The notes under the pieces: model-generated | What the model was told of the DNA's origin: nothing | The model's input: the letters and a program-made list of their open reading frames with translations, nothing else | Databases searched by the model: none | Source: Sipunculus nudus | Taxonomy: Eukaryota; Annelida; Sipuncula; Golfingiida; Sipunculidae | Direction: 5' to 3' | Length of the DNA: 64,000 bases | NCBI GenBank assembly: GCA_026874595.1 | Contig: CM049306.1 | Span: 38,628,019 to 38,692,018, forward strand | Part shown: piece after piece, positions 14,801 to 29,100 of the stretch | Position numbering within the stretch: the stretch's first letter is position 1 | Layout: every line of letters starts with the position of its first letter | Program-made: the position numbers and the translations under genes

Positions 14801-17130
14801 GCGTCGTGCAGTCTGTCCGTTAATTTTTAGTGTTGCTGCGATATCTTACCAGGGCTTTAATGGATTTTCATGAAACTCACCATAACTACCTTCCAACGGA
14901 TTATCCTGCCCAAGTTTGATTATGGGCAACATCCATGCATATTTAATAAGGTCACAGGTCACTAGGCTACATTTTGGTGTTGCTGTAATAACTTAAAAAG
15001 AATATGAAGGATTTTAAAAAAAAACTCATCAGAAATGATCATCAATAAAATTTCTCACCTAAGATTGATTTCCAGTAGAAACCATGCATATTTAATGAGG
15101 CCAGAGGTCACCACAATTTGAAGGCACCTGTGTGACTTACCAAAAATCCTATGGATTTTCATGGATTCATCATACATATTTACCAATAGAGTTTCTAACC
15201 TGATTTACCTTCTCATCAAAATTCATGCATATTTAATGAGGTCAGAGGTCACTAGATTCATGACGGGCATATTATGCATTTTTTGCGGTGCTCTTGTTTG
15301 CATATACATGTATTATGGACTCTTGAGTGTAGGAAGTTCCTCACCGCCCTTATACATAATCTGATGACCAGGGGAAGCAGCATATAATGACAAACCTGAG
15401 GTAGTTAGCTTCTGTTACCTTAAGTCTCCATCTGAGTGACATGATTCCTTTGGTCATTTATTTCTTTGCAGGAGGAGCAAGAAAGACAAGACCAGTACTT
15501 TGAAGTTCTTGAGAAAAAGGAACAGATGGAAGAAAAAATGTCATCAATTACAAAAGTCAAGTGCAAAGCTGTGTCTTGCAAACAGGTAAATATATGCTTT
15601 GGTCAAGTCTTTTTCTGTTAAAGGCACATATTTGCATACCAGGTATGTAATATATACATAAGATAGTGTTCCCTCCAAAAGATATTGTAGTGTCTGCCAC
15701 TTTTTCATTTTGAAATACTTGTTCCTGTACACAGGTGGAAATAGGCTTTCACACTGAGCAGTTATTGGTACAAAACATAAACCGCTACCTGGTTGCCGTT
15801 CTACACAACTTTAAAAATAAAGGTTTCTCCAGCTTCTGACTGGTGTTTCTTCTGAGATTCCTCATAAATGTTTCTTCTCCTTGTTGTCCTTCACTTCCTT
15901 GGATTGGGGGACATTGATTTGGGTTTGTCTGTCTGCCTGTCCATCTATGTGTCTGTCTGTCAGGGTTTCGTTTCTGTGTGATAACTTTCCTAAATATTAT
16001 CCTATTTTATTCATATTTTGGTCACTGATTGCTCTGTGGGGAGTGTCTGTCAAAAAATTTATTCCTACCAGTTCAAAAAACAAACAAAAATTAAATTTTG
16101 TTCCCATTTCACAACCAAAATTACATCTTCAGGGCACTATGAAAACTAAAACAGCGCCTCTATGTCTGGTGAACTTCATGCTAAATTAAAAACTAAAACA
16201 TTGATAAGGCAAGCATGAATGAATACAAGAGGCAGAAGTGGGGGAAAAAAATTCCACAGATTTGCTTGTTTTGGAGTTGTTGTGCATACCAAAGATGGAA
16301 CCTCTGGTCTACCAGTCTAGTTTTGGTAGACAGATGCATAGACTATGTACCAAAAAAGAACCATAACAGCATAGAAAACAGGTTGATTGGACAAAGTAAG
16401 TCTGTGTGCCAGGATGGTTTTTGCTGGGAAACTTAAATATTCAGCCAAAGTTAAATAATTATCAAATATTATTGGAAATGTTATGTACCCTTTTTGTGAT
16501 TTTCCTTATGTGCAAACCATGGGTTAGATTGAATTTTTCTCATATCAGATTAAGAAAAAAACAAACAGTTTGACTATGATAATGAAGTTGTAAATTACAC
16601 TATATATTAAATCATAAAGTGGAAAAGCAGATAGAGGGTGTGATAATAACAGAATAACTCTAGACTTACGGTGTAATGGTCCAGTGTAATGGTCACTAAT
16701 CACTCATTCAAAAATTCTGTATATCTGGGTTTTGACTTGCTGGTTGAATAATAAAAGTTTTTTCTATTCCATCATTTCTGCATTGATTATATTACTACTA
16801 AAAGAAAAATCAAAAGGAAGGTTTATCAACTGTTTTAAATGTGATCCTTTTATAATTTCTCTCCACAGTGCAAGTACACTTCATTTAGTGCCGCACAGAG
16901 ATGCAGGGATGAAGGCCACCGGTTAATTACCCATGATGCTGTTAAACGCTTCTTTATGTGTAAAGATTGTAAACGTCGAACCATTTCTCTTGATAAATTG
17001 CCAAAAGAATCATGCAGGTGAGTGTTTTTCATTTATGCCCGATAGAAGTGATTCCTACCTAATACCATATTTTTTTGCTTCACCATATTTATCATGAAAT
17101 TCGTAGGGGGCACTAACTTGGGGTGGGGAC

Positions 17131-17161
<31 letters not shown>

Positions 17162-20100
17162 CAGTGCAATTATATCTATCTATAAGGGCTTAGTATCTTT
17201 TAGTTTTCGTATTGCAATATATTGTGATATGTGGAAGCATATTGCAATACATATTATGATATTTTTTTTTTGTATCAGTTTATAGGAAATAAATGTGCTT
17301 TCTGTGATATATATATATATATATATATATGTGCGTGTGTGTGTGTGCTCGCCCGTGTTATTAAATCACAGATATAATAAATATAATGTCACCACAAAAG
17401 TACATGCAGATCAGTTAATTTTACACAGGAAATATTAACAGTTAAATGTTTGCCCTGGGCAAGTATAAATTGTGGTAGGGGAACCAACAGTGGGTTCCTA
17501 CTTGACTGGGCCAGTGGCTGTAACATAAACCATTACACAAAGGCCTGAATCTTTACCCGTCTTAAGTTAGCCTCTTTCTTTTTCAGTAGAAGTGAAATCA
17601 TATTTTAATACCTCTATCTTTAATAACATGCATGTTTTAATCTTTGCAAATGCCAAAGAGAAATATAATTAACAAAAAAATCATGTGGTCATATTTTTTT
17701 GTGGTTGTGACAAAGATCTCTGATTTTGTTGGACAAGTAAAAATTCATGTAGGGCAAGTAAAAGCTAGTTGTTACTTGCCCTACTTGACAAATACTTTAA
17801 GAAAATAATGTCAGGCCCTGTAATTGTTTTCAATTTAAGCCTTTCAGCAATCCAAACCCATTTAGATGTCTAAATTTGTGACAGAAACCTTAATTTTACT
17901 ACAGTAAATCAGTTTAAGGATTTTTCCATATATATATATATATATATATTTGTTTATATTAACAATATGTGTTACTTTTTTTTCAGGGCATGTGGTGGAA
18001 GTAATTATGTGCCAACTTCTATGCTCAAGGTAGGAGCCAACATGTCATCTAAAAATGAATTGTAAATTAAACAAATTAGAACAGGTGGGAAGGAGTTGTC
18101 CCAGGTGTTCTTCAACTCTGCATACACTTATGCCAAAGTCAGTTTTTCTTCCCATCTAAAACATAATGATCACACATAATGTCTTCATCTCCTGTTTCTC
18201 TATATATCTGGTAACAAGGTTTATAGAGTTGAACCTCCATACTATGGACACAGGTGACAGCTCATAATAAACAGGTGCCCATATTAGAGAAACTAGCATA
18301 TTATTGTTTTCACATCTGAAAAGATCTGTGTGGACTGTTCCACATTGCCTGGGTTGGGGCTTTAATGGGTTGAGCTGGAACCCAGCTAGGTTTTCATTTG
18401 GCTGAGCTGGATGAACAGGCATAGTTTCTGATAGATGGTGCTGACCAGGAAAAAAGTCATATTCCACACAATTGAAGGGAAAATATGGCAAATAATCCAC
18501 CTTAGGACACACTTTTTTTTTCTTTTTTTTTTTAAGATTTATTTTTGTGGAGGCAACCACCTCCATTTTTTATGCTCTCTTATCTACTTCTTAATTTATC
18601 TGCAGAATTCCATTTCAGTTTTGGACTCTGTGATTGGGTAGTAGCATTCGCTTCCTATCATTTTATTTTTAGCTCAGCTGACTATAAGTCATCTGAGCTA
18701 TAGTCGTGGTCCATTGTCCGTCGGCCGTCTGTCCGTCTGTCCGTCTATCCGTCCGTAGATGTGGCACGTTTTGAAACCGTAAGACCTAGGAATCCAAAAT
18801 TTGGCATAATGTTAGATGTCCCCAGGATCTCCTACCAAGCTGAAAACTGGGACTTCGTTCTTTTGAGAAATTAAGGAAAAACCTCAGTTTTTATGCCCCC
18901 GCCACATAGTGGCCGGGGCATATAGTTTTACCCATGTCCGTCCTTCCGAAATCAAACAGTTGTACGGACTTTTTTTCGCAATGCCTGCAGATATTGGCCT
19001 GATTTTTGGTGTGTGGGCAGATAATAACCAGTTACAGATTAAGTTCGCGTTTTGCCCCGTTGACCTACTTTTGACCGTTTTACGGCTCCTAAACTTAGAA
19101 AATTTCATGAAAAATAGAAATTTGCATGACAAATACACATGTACAGACTTTTTTTCGCAATGCCTGCAGATATTGGCCTGATTTTTGCTGTGTGGGCAAA
19201 TAATGACCAGTTACAGATTGAGTTCGCGTTTCATCCCGGTTGACTTACTTTTGACCGTTTTACGGCTCCTTAACTAAGAAAATTTCATGAAAAATAGAAA
19301 TTTTCATGACAAATACACATGTATGGTTTTTTTTTCGCAATGCTTGCAGATATTGGCCTGATTTTGGGTGTGTATGCAGATATTGACCAGTTACAGATCG
19401 AGTTCGTGTTTCCTCCCCGTTGACCTACTTTTGACCATTTACGGCACCTTAACTTAGAAAATTTCATGAAAATTGAAATTTTCATGACAAATACACATGT
19501 ACGGACTTTTTTTCGCAATGCCTGCAGATATTTGCCTGATTTTTGGTGTGTATGCAGCAGACATGGGGTATTAGTAATAAGTAATAGTAATAGTAATAGA
19601 CTATTACAGCTTTTTCCATGTAATAGTAATAGTAATAGTAATAGACTAAAAATTTTGAGCTGTAATAGTAATAGTAATAGAAGCAGAAGGCAAAGTAATA
19701 GAGTAATACATATTACTTTCTATTACTTCCTGTGAGCCCCTTGATCATGAAGCATATCAGCAAATAATGCTGAACAGACTCAGTTCTTGTACAGTAATTG
19801 CCCAGGATGTGCCTATTGTTGAGGCAAGCATGGGCCAGCTGCCACATTGCTGGTGACCACTGGTGCTAATTACATAGGAGTACTGGACAGAGTAGGTCAA
19901 AGCCAAATAAGTTACCTCGCACAATCTGACATTTGATTAGTAAACCATGGATAAACAGAGGCATGTTTGATGTTAAGAGACAGATAAATAGTGTATTATT
20001 ATTGTGACATGTACATCTTATCTCACATCCATCAACCCATATGCATATTCTGAAATGTACTTAGATTTGTTTTCAAAAGCCAGTTTGCATCTTAATCGTA

Positions 20101-23100
20101 CAGATTGCAATAACACCCATTCAAGAAAAATATAACATAGAACCAAATAAAAAGCAGACCCAAAATGTTCATGTTAAGCTAATGGTGTTTTCACTACCCA
20201 TAACATATTGAAGCCTACAATGCTATAAACTCATTCAGTATCTAAAATTATGTTAATTCATATTTTGAAAATTAAATGAACCATTTTTTTCACAATATTA
20301 ATTTATTTGATTATATAATATGAGAATATAAGTAAATGTTTATATTTTATTATTTAATATCTGAAATTTTTATATCAAATAATTAGATCCTTTTATGTAC
20401 AAAATTTAAAGAACAAGATTGTTTAATACCAAAATTATTATGAAAGTGATTTAAATAATATTTTATTTGTTTTGTAAAATTGATGTTAGTTTAATTCACT
20501 CTCAATATTCCTTAATTATCCTATGCTGGATTTGCTGCAATAGAGAAGGGCATGCCTAAAGAATAAAAGCCATGCATGTTACCATAATTGTAAAGTTTAC
20601 CACCTCTCTGTTCACTCTCAAGATGTACTGTGATGGAATAAAACAAGGCATCACATCCAAATGAACATACACCGGAGAAGATGGGGTACTTTTGTCTCCA
20701 GTTTGGTTCTGTCCAGAATCATGACATAAACAGTATTTTATTGGATATATTTATAAGGATTGGGAAACAGGACACAGCCCTACATAAATTCCTCTCCTGA
20801 TACATACATAAAGGACTGAATTGTCAGCTTTGATACTAAATAATAATATGCAATAATCATGAATAAATCCTCTAGAAACAATTTTTAGTTACACCGAAAA
20901 TCTTTATTTATTAACTATGAGAATGAAGATTGAATCTATACGGAAGTCTGTACTATAAAATAAATTTATGTGAAATATATCTGAAAATAATATAAAATGT
21001 GCAAGTATGCATATAAATATAAAGCAATATTTTACATATGCCAGGGCCTTTACAATGTGTTGCTTTTAAATTACATGTATTCAAGAGTTCTTACAATTAT
21101 CTTATAATTTCGACTTGAAACGCCCCAATAACATCATTGAGTTTTCAAAATATAAAAAAGAAACAGAATTAACAAAGGAACTTCATTACTTCAGTGCTTT
21201 TGCATCATATTTACAAAATCTTGGTCAGGTTCAAAGATGGGTGGTCTTGACCTACTTTTCAAGGTCACAGAGCTTAGTATAGAAAAAAAGCTGAGGGGGA
21301 TATTTCTCAGGAAGCATTTGGTGGATTGTTATAAAACATGGTACATACCTGTCCAATTTAAATTTATAACTGATCACCAGCTTTTGCTAATATTCTAGTT
21401 TCGCAATGCAATGCTTACAGATACTGGCCCAATGTTTGGTCTGTGGGCGCATAATGACCACTTACAGGTCGAGTTTGAGTTTCGTCCCAGTTAACCTATT
21501 TTTGACCATATGACAGATCCTGAACATAGAAAATTTCATGAAAGACAACAATTTTTATGAAAAATGCACATGTATGGACTTTTTTTCACAATGCCTGCAT
21601 ACTGGCCTGATTTTTGGTGTGTTCCTTGATAATGACCCGTTACAGATTGAGTTTGCATTTTGCCCTTCTTGACCTACTTTTGACCATACAACACCTCCTG
21701 AACTTAAAAAAATTTTACAAAATTTAACAAATGTTTCTAATTTGCCCCAGGCAGGGGCATTCGTGTCATACCGACACATCTAGTTTTATTAAAAACCTAT
21801 TTTCACACTTCAGGACTGTCTAATATCAAAACCACTCATCTGTTTTTCATCATATTTACCATAAATATTCCCCTATATAGTTCCTATGTACATGCCAGAA
21901 ATTATGTTTGTATTATATCATTTAAAAAAGTTATGGGCCCAAACATAATGCATTTTGCAAAAAATCAGGAAAGATATTTGATCACTTAACACAAAACCTG
22001 TTAAAGCTATGGACTTTTTTTCCCAGTAATATAACTTTAATTAATCAAAATTAAATTGTATACCCAAAATTAGATCAAAATCTTTTAAATTTTTTCAAAT
22101 ATTAACAAAAATAAAAAATTGGTACCTTAAATTCTGCCCAACTTTGAACATGGCACGTTTTTTCCTGTAAGTACTGTGGATTTAATTTTCACAGCATGTT
22201 TTTGTTAATATTTTGTCAGTGAACAACAAAAATTTGAAACCAGTTGATCAAAAACTGTAGAATTTATTCAAGTTTTCAAGCACCATGTAACATATTGTTT
22301 AAATCAAGCTAGTGTTATGCAGTTTGCAAGAGCTCAGCTCCCCAGCTTCAGCTCTCAGGTCCTAAAATTTGGCATACAATTAGATGTCTCCAAAATCCCC
22401 TACCATGCCAAGAATTTGGTCACTAGGACTTAATACCTTCGAGATATTAATGAAAAACTTCATTTTTCCATTAAAAACCCATTGTTACACTTCAAGGCTG
22501 CCTAATATCAAAACCACTTATCTGACTTTAATCATATATAATATACATATTTTTCTGTACAATCTCTTTGCACATGCCAGAAATGATGTCCGTATTGCGT
22601 AATTGTTTCAAGTTATGGGCCAGAGCATAATGCACTTTGTAAAAATCAAGAAATATATTTACTCCCTTTACAAGAGGATTGCTGAAGCTAGAGATCTTTT
22701 GTCAGGGATGTATCATTATTTAATCAAGATTCAATTTAATACCCAAAATAAGTTCTGATTTTTTCAAATTTTATAAGTTATTAGTATAAATATAAAATTA
22801 GTACCTTAAATTTTGCCAAACTTTGACCATGGCATGTTTGTTTCCTGTGAGCACTGTTGATATAATTTTCATATCATGCACACATAAGGATTTCAGCTTT
22901 TTAGTTAAGAAAGCTGAAAGAAATTGGCCAAAAATTGTACCTTTTATTAATGTTTTTATGAGATCATGTCAGACTTTAGCTCTCCCCAGCCCCTCTTGAG
23001 TCACCTGTATGTTGACCTTGTTGACCTTTCATCAAATTATGCACGCTTGAGGCGAGGCATACACTGGGGCAGCCAGGCAGTTTATGGCCAGCCACAGTTG

Positions 23101-26100
23101 ATCCAGGTGTCCAACCCAACTCATCTAGTAGTTTTAACTAACAAGATAACAATAAACAATAAATTAATAAATTTTTATTGGTTTTTAATAACAAATTAAA
23201 GAAAAATAGAAAAGGAATTTGTTGATAATAACAGGAAATTAACTTGCAGTTACTGATGATACAAGAATCTTGTATCGATTGATAGAATGTCACGTATTCC
23301 AAATAACACCATGCAGTCACCTATGATATTTTCAGTTCAATTGTAATGATAAAAAAATAAATCTTATTATTCATTACTAATCATTAGGGATCATATGAAG
23401 GAAATTAATGATAGACAAAGATGCAGTTGATAATATTAATCTGGGTCCCTTGTTGTGTCTAGTGTGTACATTGATGTTAAATTAGTCCAAAAGGAATATA
23501 TTACATTTATTTTTTTTAATATGAATAAAAGCCATAAAACCAGGTAATTATGATCATTATTTGAATGTGTGAATTTTGTATAGCGGTATTCTGGATTCTC
23601 AACATCATTGTTTGGTGAAAACTGAATAAATACCAGACATGGTTCGAATACTTTACAAATGTATTTGAATACAAATATGAATATGTACTCCATTATAAAA
23701 TTTCTTGCTTAAGAATGGGAATTCAGGTAAAAATGAAAGTATATGAATACCAGTGAAATACTTTCAAAATGTATTCATGAATGCATTCATGAATATATTC
23801 TTTGATATTATTTTAATTATCATTTCAGTTGTATTTTATTTTTAAAAATCATATGATTCTCTTATTATTTTTAATAAAAATTATATTTGGGACAATTTGT
23901 AATTTATTTTTAATAAATAGTTAAAGTCATATATTATATGTTCTGCTTATAAGTTATATGGCCAAGTAAAAATCTGTGTGACAATAGCACTCCATTTGTT
24001 AATAAAATAAATGAAATCAATCCTCTTCCCTGTCTTCAAAGATACTATAAAAATCATACATAAGCTAAACACCAACAACTCATAATACAGCTTATATTTA
24101 TTTCCACACAAAACAAGCATGTGCCTCATTTCTAAATCATATTTTTTTATCATAAATAACAGCTGAGCGCCATGACCCATGGGTCCCTTGTTTTGTCTAG
24201 TGTGTACATTGATGTTAAATTAGTCCAAAAGGAATATATTACATTTATTTTTTTTAATATGAATAAAAGCCATAAAACCAGGTAATTATGATCATTATTT
24301 GAATGTGTGAATTTTGTATAGCGGTATTCTGGATTCTCAACATCATTGTTTGGTGAAAACTGAATAAATACCAGACATGGTTCGAATACTTTACAAATGT
24401 ATTTGAATACAAATATGAATATGTACTCCATTATAAAATTTCTTGCTTAAGAATGGGAATTCAGGTAAAAATGAAAGTATATGAATACCAGTGAAATACT
24501 TTCAAAATGTATTCATGAATGCATTCATGAATATATTCTTTGATATTATTTTAATTATCATTTCAGTTGTATTTTATTTTTAAAAAATCATATGAATCTC
24601 TTATTATTTTTAATAAAAATTATATTTGGGACAATTTGTAATTATTTTTAATAAATAGTTAAAGTCATATATTATATGTTCTGCTTATAAGTTATATGGC
24701 CAAGTAAAAATCTGTGTGACAATAGCACTCCATTTGTTAATAAAATAAATGAAATCAATCCTCTTCCCTGTCTCCAAAGATACTATAAAAATCATACATA
24801 AGCTAAACACCAACAACTCATAATACAGCTTATATTTATTTCCACACAAAACAACATGTGCCTCATTTCTAAATCATATTTTTTTATCATAAATAACAGC
24901 TGAGCGCCATGACCCATGGGTCCCTTGTTGTGTCTAGTGTGTACATTGATGTTAAATTAGTCCAAAAGGAATATATTACATTTATTTTTTTTAATATGAA
25001 TAAAAGCCATAAAACCAGGTAATTATGATCATTATTTGAATGTGTGAATTTTGTATAGCGGTATTCTGGATTCTCAACATCATTGTTTGGTGAAAACTGA
25101 ATAAATACCAGACATGGTTCGAATACTTTACAAATGTATTTGAATACAAATATGAATATGTACTCCATTATAAAATTTCTTGCTTAAGAATGGGAATTCA
25201 GGTAAAAATGAAAGTATATGAATACCAGTGAAATACTTTCAAAATGTATTCATGAATGCATTCATGAATATATTCTTTGATATTATTTTAATTATCATTT
25301 CAGTTGTATTTTATTTTTAAAAATCATATGATTCTCTTATTATTTTTAATAAAAATTATATTTGGGACAATTTGTAATTTATTTTTAATAAATAGTTAAA
25401 GTCATATATTATATGTTCTGCTTATAAGTTATATGGCCAAGTAAAAATCTGTGTGACAATAGCACTCCATTTGTTAATAAAATAAATGAAATCAATCCTC
25501 TTCCCTGTCTCCAAAGATACTATAAAAATCATACATAAGCTAAACACCAACAACTCATAATACAGCTTATATTTATTTCCACACAAAACAAGCATGTGCC
25601 TCATTTCTAAATCATATTTTTTTATCATAAATAAAAGCTGAGCGCCATGACCCATGGGTCCCTTGTTGTATCCTAGTGTCTCCAAGGCCCAGTGTCTACT
25701 GCACCGGGGGGTCCTTGGTGTGTAATCAATCCCATTGCTGGGTCATAACACAGAGGAACCCCCTAAAGATGCACTGTGTGGTACAGCCTTCCCATTAAGC
25801 CTGCAGTGCGCTTACCCTTGGTGAGATTTGAACTCACAACCGCCCGGCTTTTAGTTCTGTGCTCTACCCCTGAGCCACAGAAGCCAGTACCTTACTATAA
25901 TTTACTACAGGGAATTGACCTATCCACCAGAGCCTAAATGCTCTGCCCTTTTAACATAGTTATTACAATGTGCCCCAAAAACGATCTTACACAGAAGGTC
26001 TTCCATGCCAATGGTAGAGAGAGCTGGCTAACAATTATAAAAATGACGTCACAAAGGTCAATGATGCATGACGTCGTATTGACTGATGTCATCAACTTGT

Positions 26101-29100
26101 ATCGCTGTCCTCATATCGCAGTCATTGTGAACTATTTTGGATTATCTGTCTCATAAGAATTACATGCCAGGTAAGACATTATTATTTACTTGGTAGTCAG
26201 AGGGATGGCTCCTGCAGCCTAAAATTTTTTTATACTGTCTCCTTTGTATAATAAAAAACATCCAGGAAAACATGCCGACCTGGGTACTGCCTACTGGTAC
26301 AGACTACACGTGTTCTGTTTGACAGAGCTCTGTCATATTATGCAAAATTTTGTTTTTATCAGATGATTGATGCTTTACAATGTTAAGGTCACCTGATTGG
26401 TTGCACGTTAGTCCAATGCTAATGATTATTCACTGAATGAATATGCGATTAAGGTCATATAGAGTTCATGGATAGGTCAATTGTGAGACAAAGTGGAGTG
26501 CCATCACTGACATTTATAGTTTAGACTTTGAAACCCAACTCCACTCTCTATGATCCTGGTTCAAGTGCCCATAATGAAAAATGTACTGTTGTGACTACAG
26601 GAATTAAGTGTTGAAAGGTTAAAGGACAACAGAACAGACACTAGGTTTGCTTCTCCATGCCATTCAGCAACATCAGGAAATCAAATACAGAGGAACTGAA
26701 TTACACAGAGTTGCTTTATCAGGAAATTGGTATTAGCATTACACTGTACTGTAGCTAAAGGTCAAAGAATTAAGGTTATGGGCCACCTGTGCAATGTCAA
26801 CATTAATGTCATCAATGTCTGGAGTTATTTCATGACTATACATATACTGTCTAGAATTGATTGCGTCTACCTTACAGGTGAGGAAAGGCACACCCATGGT
26901 TTGTACTGGTGCCGATCATGTGATCACCAGTGTTTCTCGGGTCAATTAATACTCAGCCATAATAGCTTTAGTTAAGTACAGAAAAGCCTTGTTTATTAAT
27001 ATAGCTTTTAAAAAATTTTGTTCATTATTAAATGCTTACCAGTAAAATGCTCCACTCACATATAGAAACACAAATGGCAGTGATAAACAGAGGGCAACTT
27101 ACATTGTCTCTTTACCTGTTCTAATAAACTATTATCAAATATGATAAAATATTTATTTTTATTTATAAAAAAAAAATCTAACATTTTACCATTTAAGTAA
27201 TAATTGAATTAAGAATTAAAGGTAAAGAATTAATTAAATAAATCAGTTCAAAGCCCCCTGTTAAATCATAGGCCTTATATCATTTTATTCAATAATGTAT
27301 ATTAATATATATATATATATCTGAATCCTGCAATATATTTAAAAGCACATTTCCCACTGTAATCAGTAATTAAATATTAGTGACATATGCTTACATCCTG
27401 TAAGCTTTTGCATGCAACTGAAATTTCAGGAATGTATACAAAGTAAATTAACATAACACATTGACACACCTTGCTGTTTATTTGACAGAAATCTTAATAT
27501 GGCAAGCAACTCGGAATTATATCTGTAACAAATATATGAAACATTATTTACTCATTAACACCCCAGTGCCTCCACTACAAGGGAGGCCTAAGACAGCATC
27601 ACTGGCAAAATCCGCATGTATAAAAATCAGCCCAAAAGTCATTTAAAATTCATGTTAGATTCATGAAGTATATAACATTTTACACCTGGTGTTGTGTTCT
27701 TTCTAATGGTATATGTATTTATGAAATTAACATTCTTTTTATACGCCCGTCTATGACCAGATGTATTATGGTATACCCACCATCCGTCTGTCTGTCAGTT
27801 AACTTTTAGTGTCGCTGCGATAACTTACCAGATTATCTCTCCTGAGATCAATTATGGGCAAAATCTGCCCATATTAAATAATGTCAGAGGTAACTAGGCT
27901 ATTTAAGTGGAATATGATGGATTTGATAAAAATTGACAAAAATGTTAACAAGTAAAATATCTTGCCTAAGTGTGATTTCCACCAAAAACCATGCATATTT
28001 AACGAGGTCAGAGGCCACAGCAATTTAGAGGCTTTGATGACTAACCAAAAATCTTGTGGATTTCTCAGTTTCTTAACTGAATTACCTTCTCAGCAAATTC
28101 ATACATATTTAATGAGGTCAGAGGTTACAAAATATGCAACAGGCATATTATGCACCTTTTGCGGTGCTCTTGTTATATGACATTTTAATAATTTTGAAAA
28201 TTATAAATTTTTAAATGGCGCATGATTGTAACAACCATTAACAGCAAACTACTTTATTAGGGGCTACTATCATACTACATGACAGTACCTCAAAACAGTT
28301 TTCTTGTTTTCCCTTTACCATATTGCTTTCATGTTTTAAAATCAGATAACAATTTTTCATTGAATCAGAATTTTAAAATTTAATTTTAAGTATATGAAAC
28401 ATTATACAAGGAAAATAAAAAAATGGTTTTGAATCAGTATCGTGCAGTTTGATATGAGCCCATTGAAAAGTGGTTTGTTGTTGCTGGTTGCTCATAATGG
28501 TGTACCATTTAATATTAAAAAGTCTAAAAAAAATTTTTAAATTTCATATGAAAAATTAATATGGATTTCATGAATACATATACCATAAAAAAGAGCTCTG
28601 TACCAGGTTTAAAATGGTATATACTTTATGGAGTCTAATTTGCATGTGAAACAGCTTAAAAATTTTGGACTGACATGAAAGGTTCATAATATCAGAATGT
28701 CTGCTTATTATTGGTGGTCATTAACACAGGTTTCAACTTATCAATGTTGTCAACAGTGTTTGCTGCCTTTGAGAAGAAAGATTAAATAGTTCATGTCGTC
28801 ACAGAACAGATCTACTTGATTATGGGACATTTAGTGAGACAGATCCTCTTAAGTGACACCCCCGGGTCAAATCCTTTAATGTGACTTGCTTCAGTATCAG
28901 GCGCCACCTGCACCTGTCGTCATGACTGCGGTGCAAGGCCACTTGTCATACATGGTACTGTTGTTGCCTTAATGTTCACTGTAGTTTCAAATTTGTGATA
29001 TTTGATAATAGGAAATTATCAGAAAAAAATTAAAAACGTAATGAATAAAAAGTCCCAACGTCAAAGGCAATTAAAAAGGCAAACATTTGATATTAAATTA

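Larger units (their letters stand above)
15472..18029 (+). other. MCM10: MCM10 C-terminal Cys-rich zinc-binding domain (exons 10-12)
   Basis: Exon 10 (15472-15585) encodes YFEVLEKKEQMEEKM followed by KVKCKAVSCKQ. Exon 11 (16869-17017) encodes CKYTSF, an RCxDEGH segment, and VKRFFMCKDCKRRTISLDKLP. Exon 12 (17987-18029) encodes RACGGSNYVPTSMLK. The cysteine pairs CX4CX2C, CX2C and a late CX2C match the metazoan-specific C-terminal domain of Mcm10, which binds DNA and polymerase alpha. All obvious zinc ligands are retained, so this part of the gene looks functional. Confidence 0.92.
18670..25668 (+). mobile_element. Hairpin-ended repeat, family A copy 2, nested and expanded
   Basis: Opens AGCTCAGCTGACTATAAG with GTCCGTCTGTCCGTC tract at 18720-18755. 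It is interrupted at about 18891 by family B and resumes at about 21785 with 'TATTAAAAACCTATTTTCACAC'. It then shows an internal duplication about 670 bp apart (compare 22130-22200 with 22797-22880, and 21785-21860 with 22470-22540). It ends in three tandem 738-bp units, each with the family 3' end CAGCTGAGCGCCATGACCC. The 5592-5690 segment of copy 1 matches the duplicated block, which supports membership in one family. No protein is encoded. Confidence 0.6.

Noticed and set aside
18156-18566. 136-codon minus-strand frame
   Set aside because: Includes a poly-Lys run from a poly(T) tract and has no motif.
23436-25168. Three identical minus-strand frames of 85-93 codons (MEYIFIFVFKYICK...)
   Set aside because: They repeat with the 738-bp tandem units, show no domain, and the units are otherwise non-coding.
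25800-25890. Functional tRNA gene on the minus strand
   Set aside because: The A and B boxes are present but the acceptor and anticodon arms do not pair as a tRNA, and the sequence continues into a SINE core shared with 59430.
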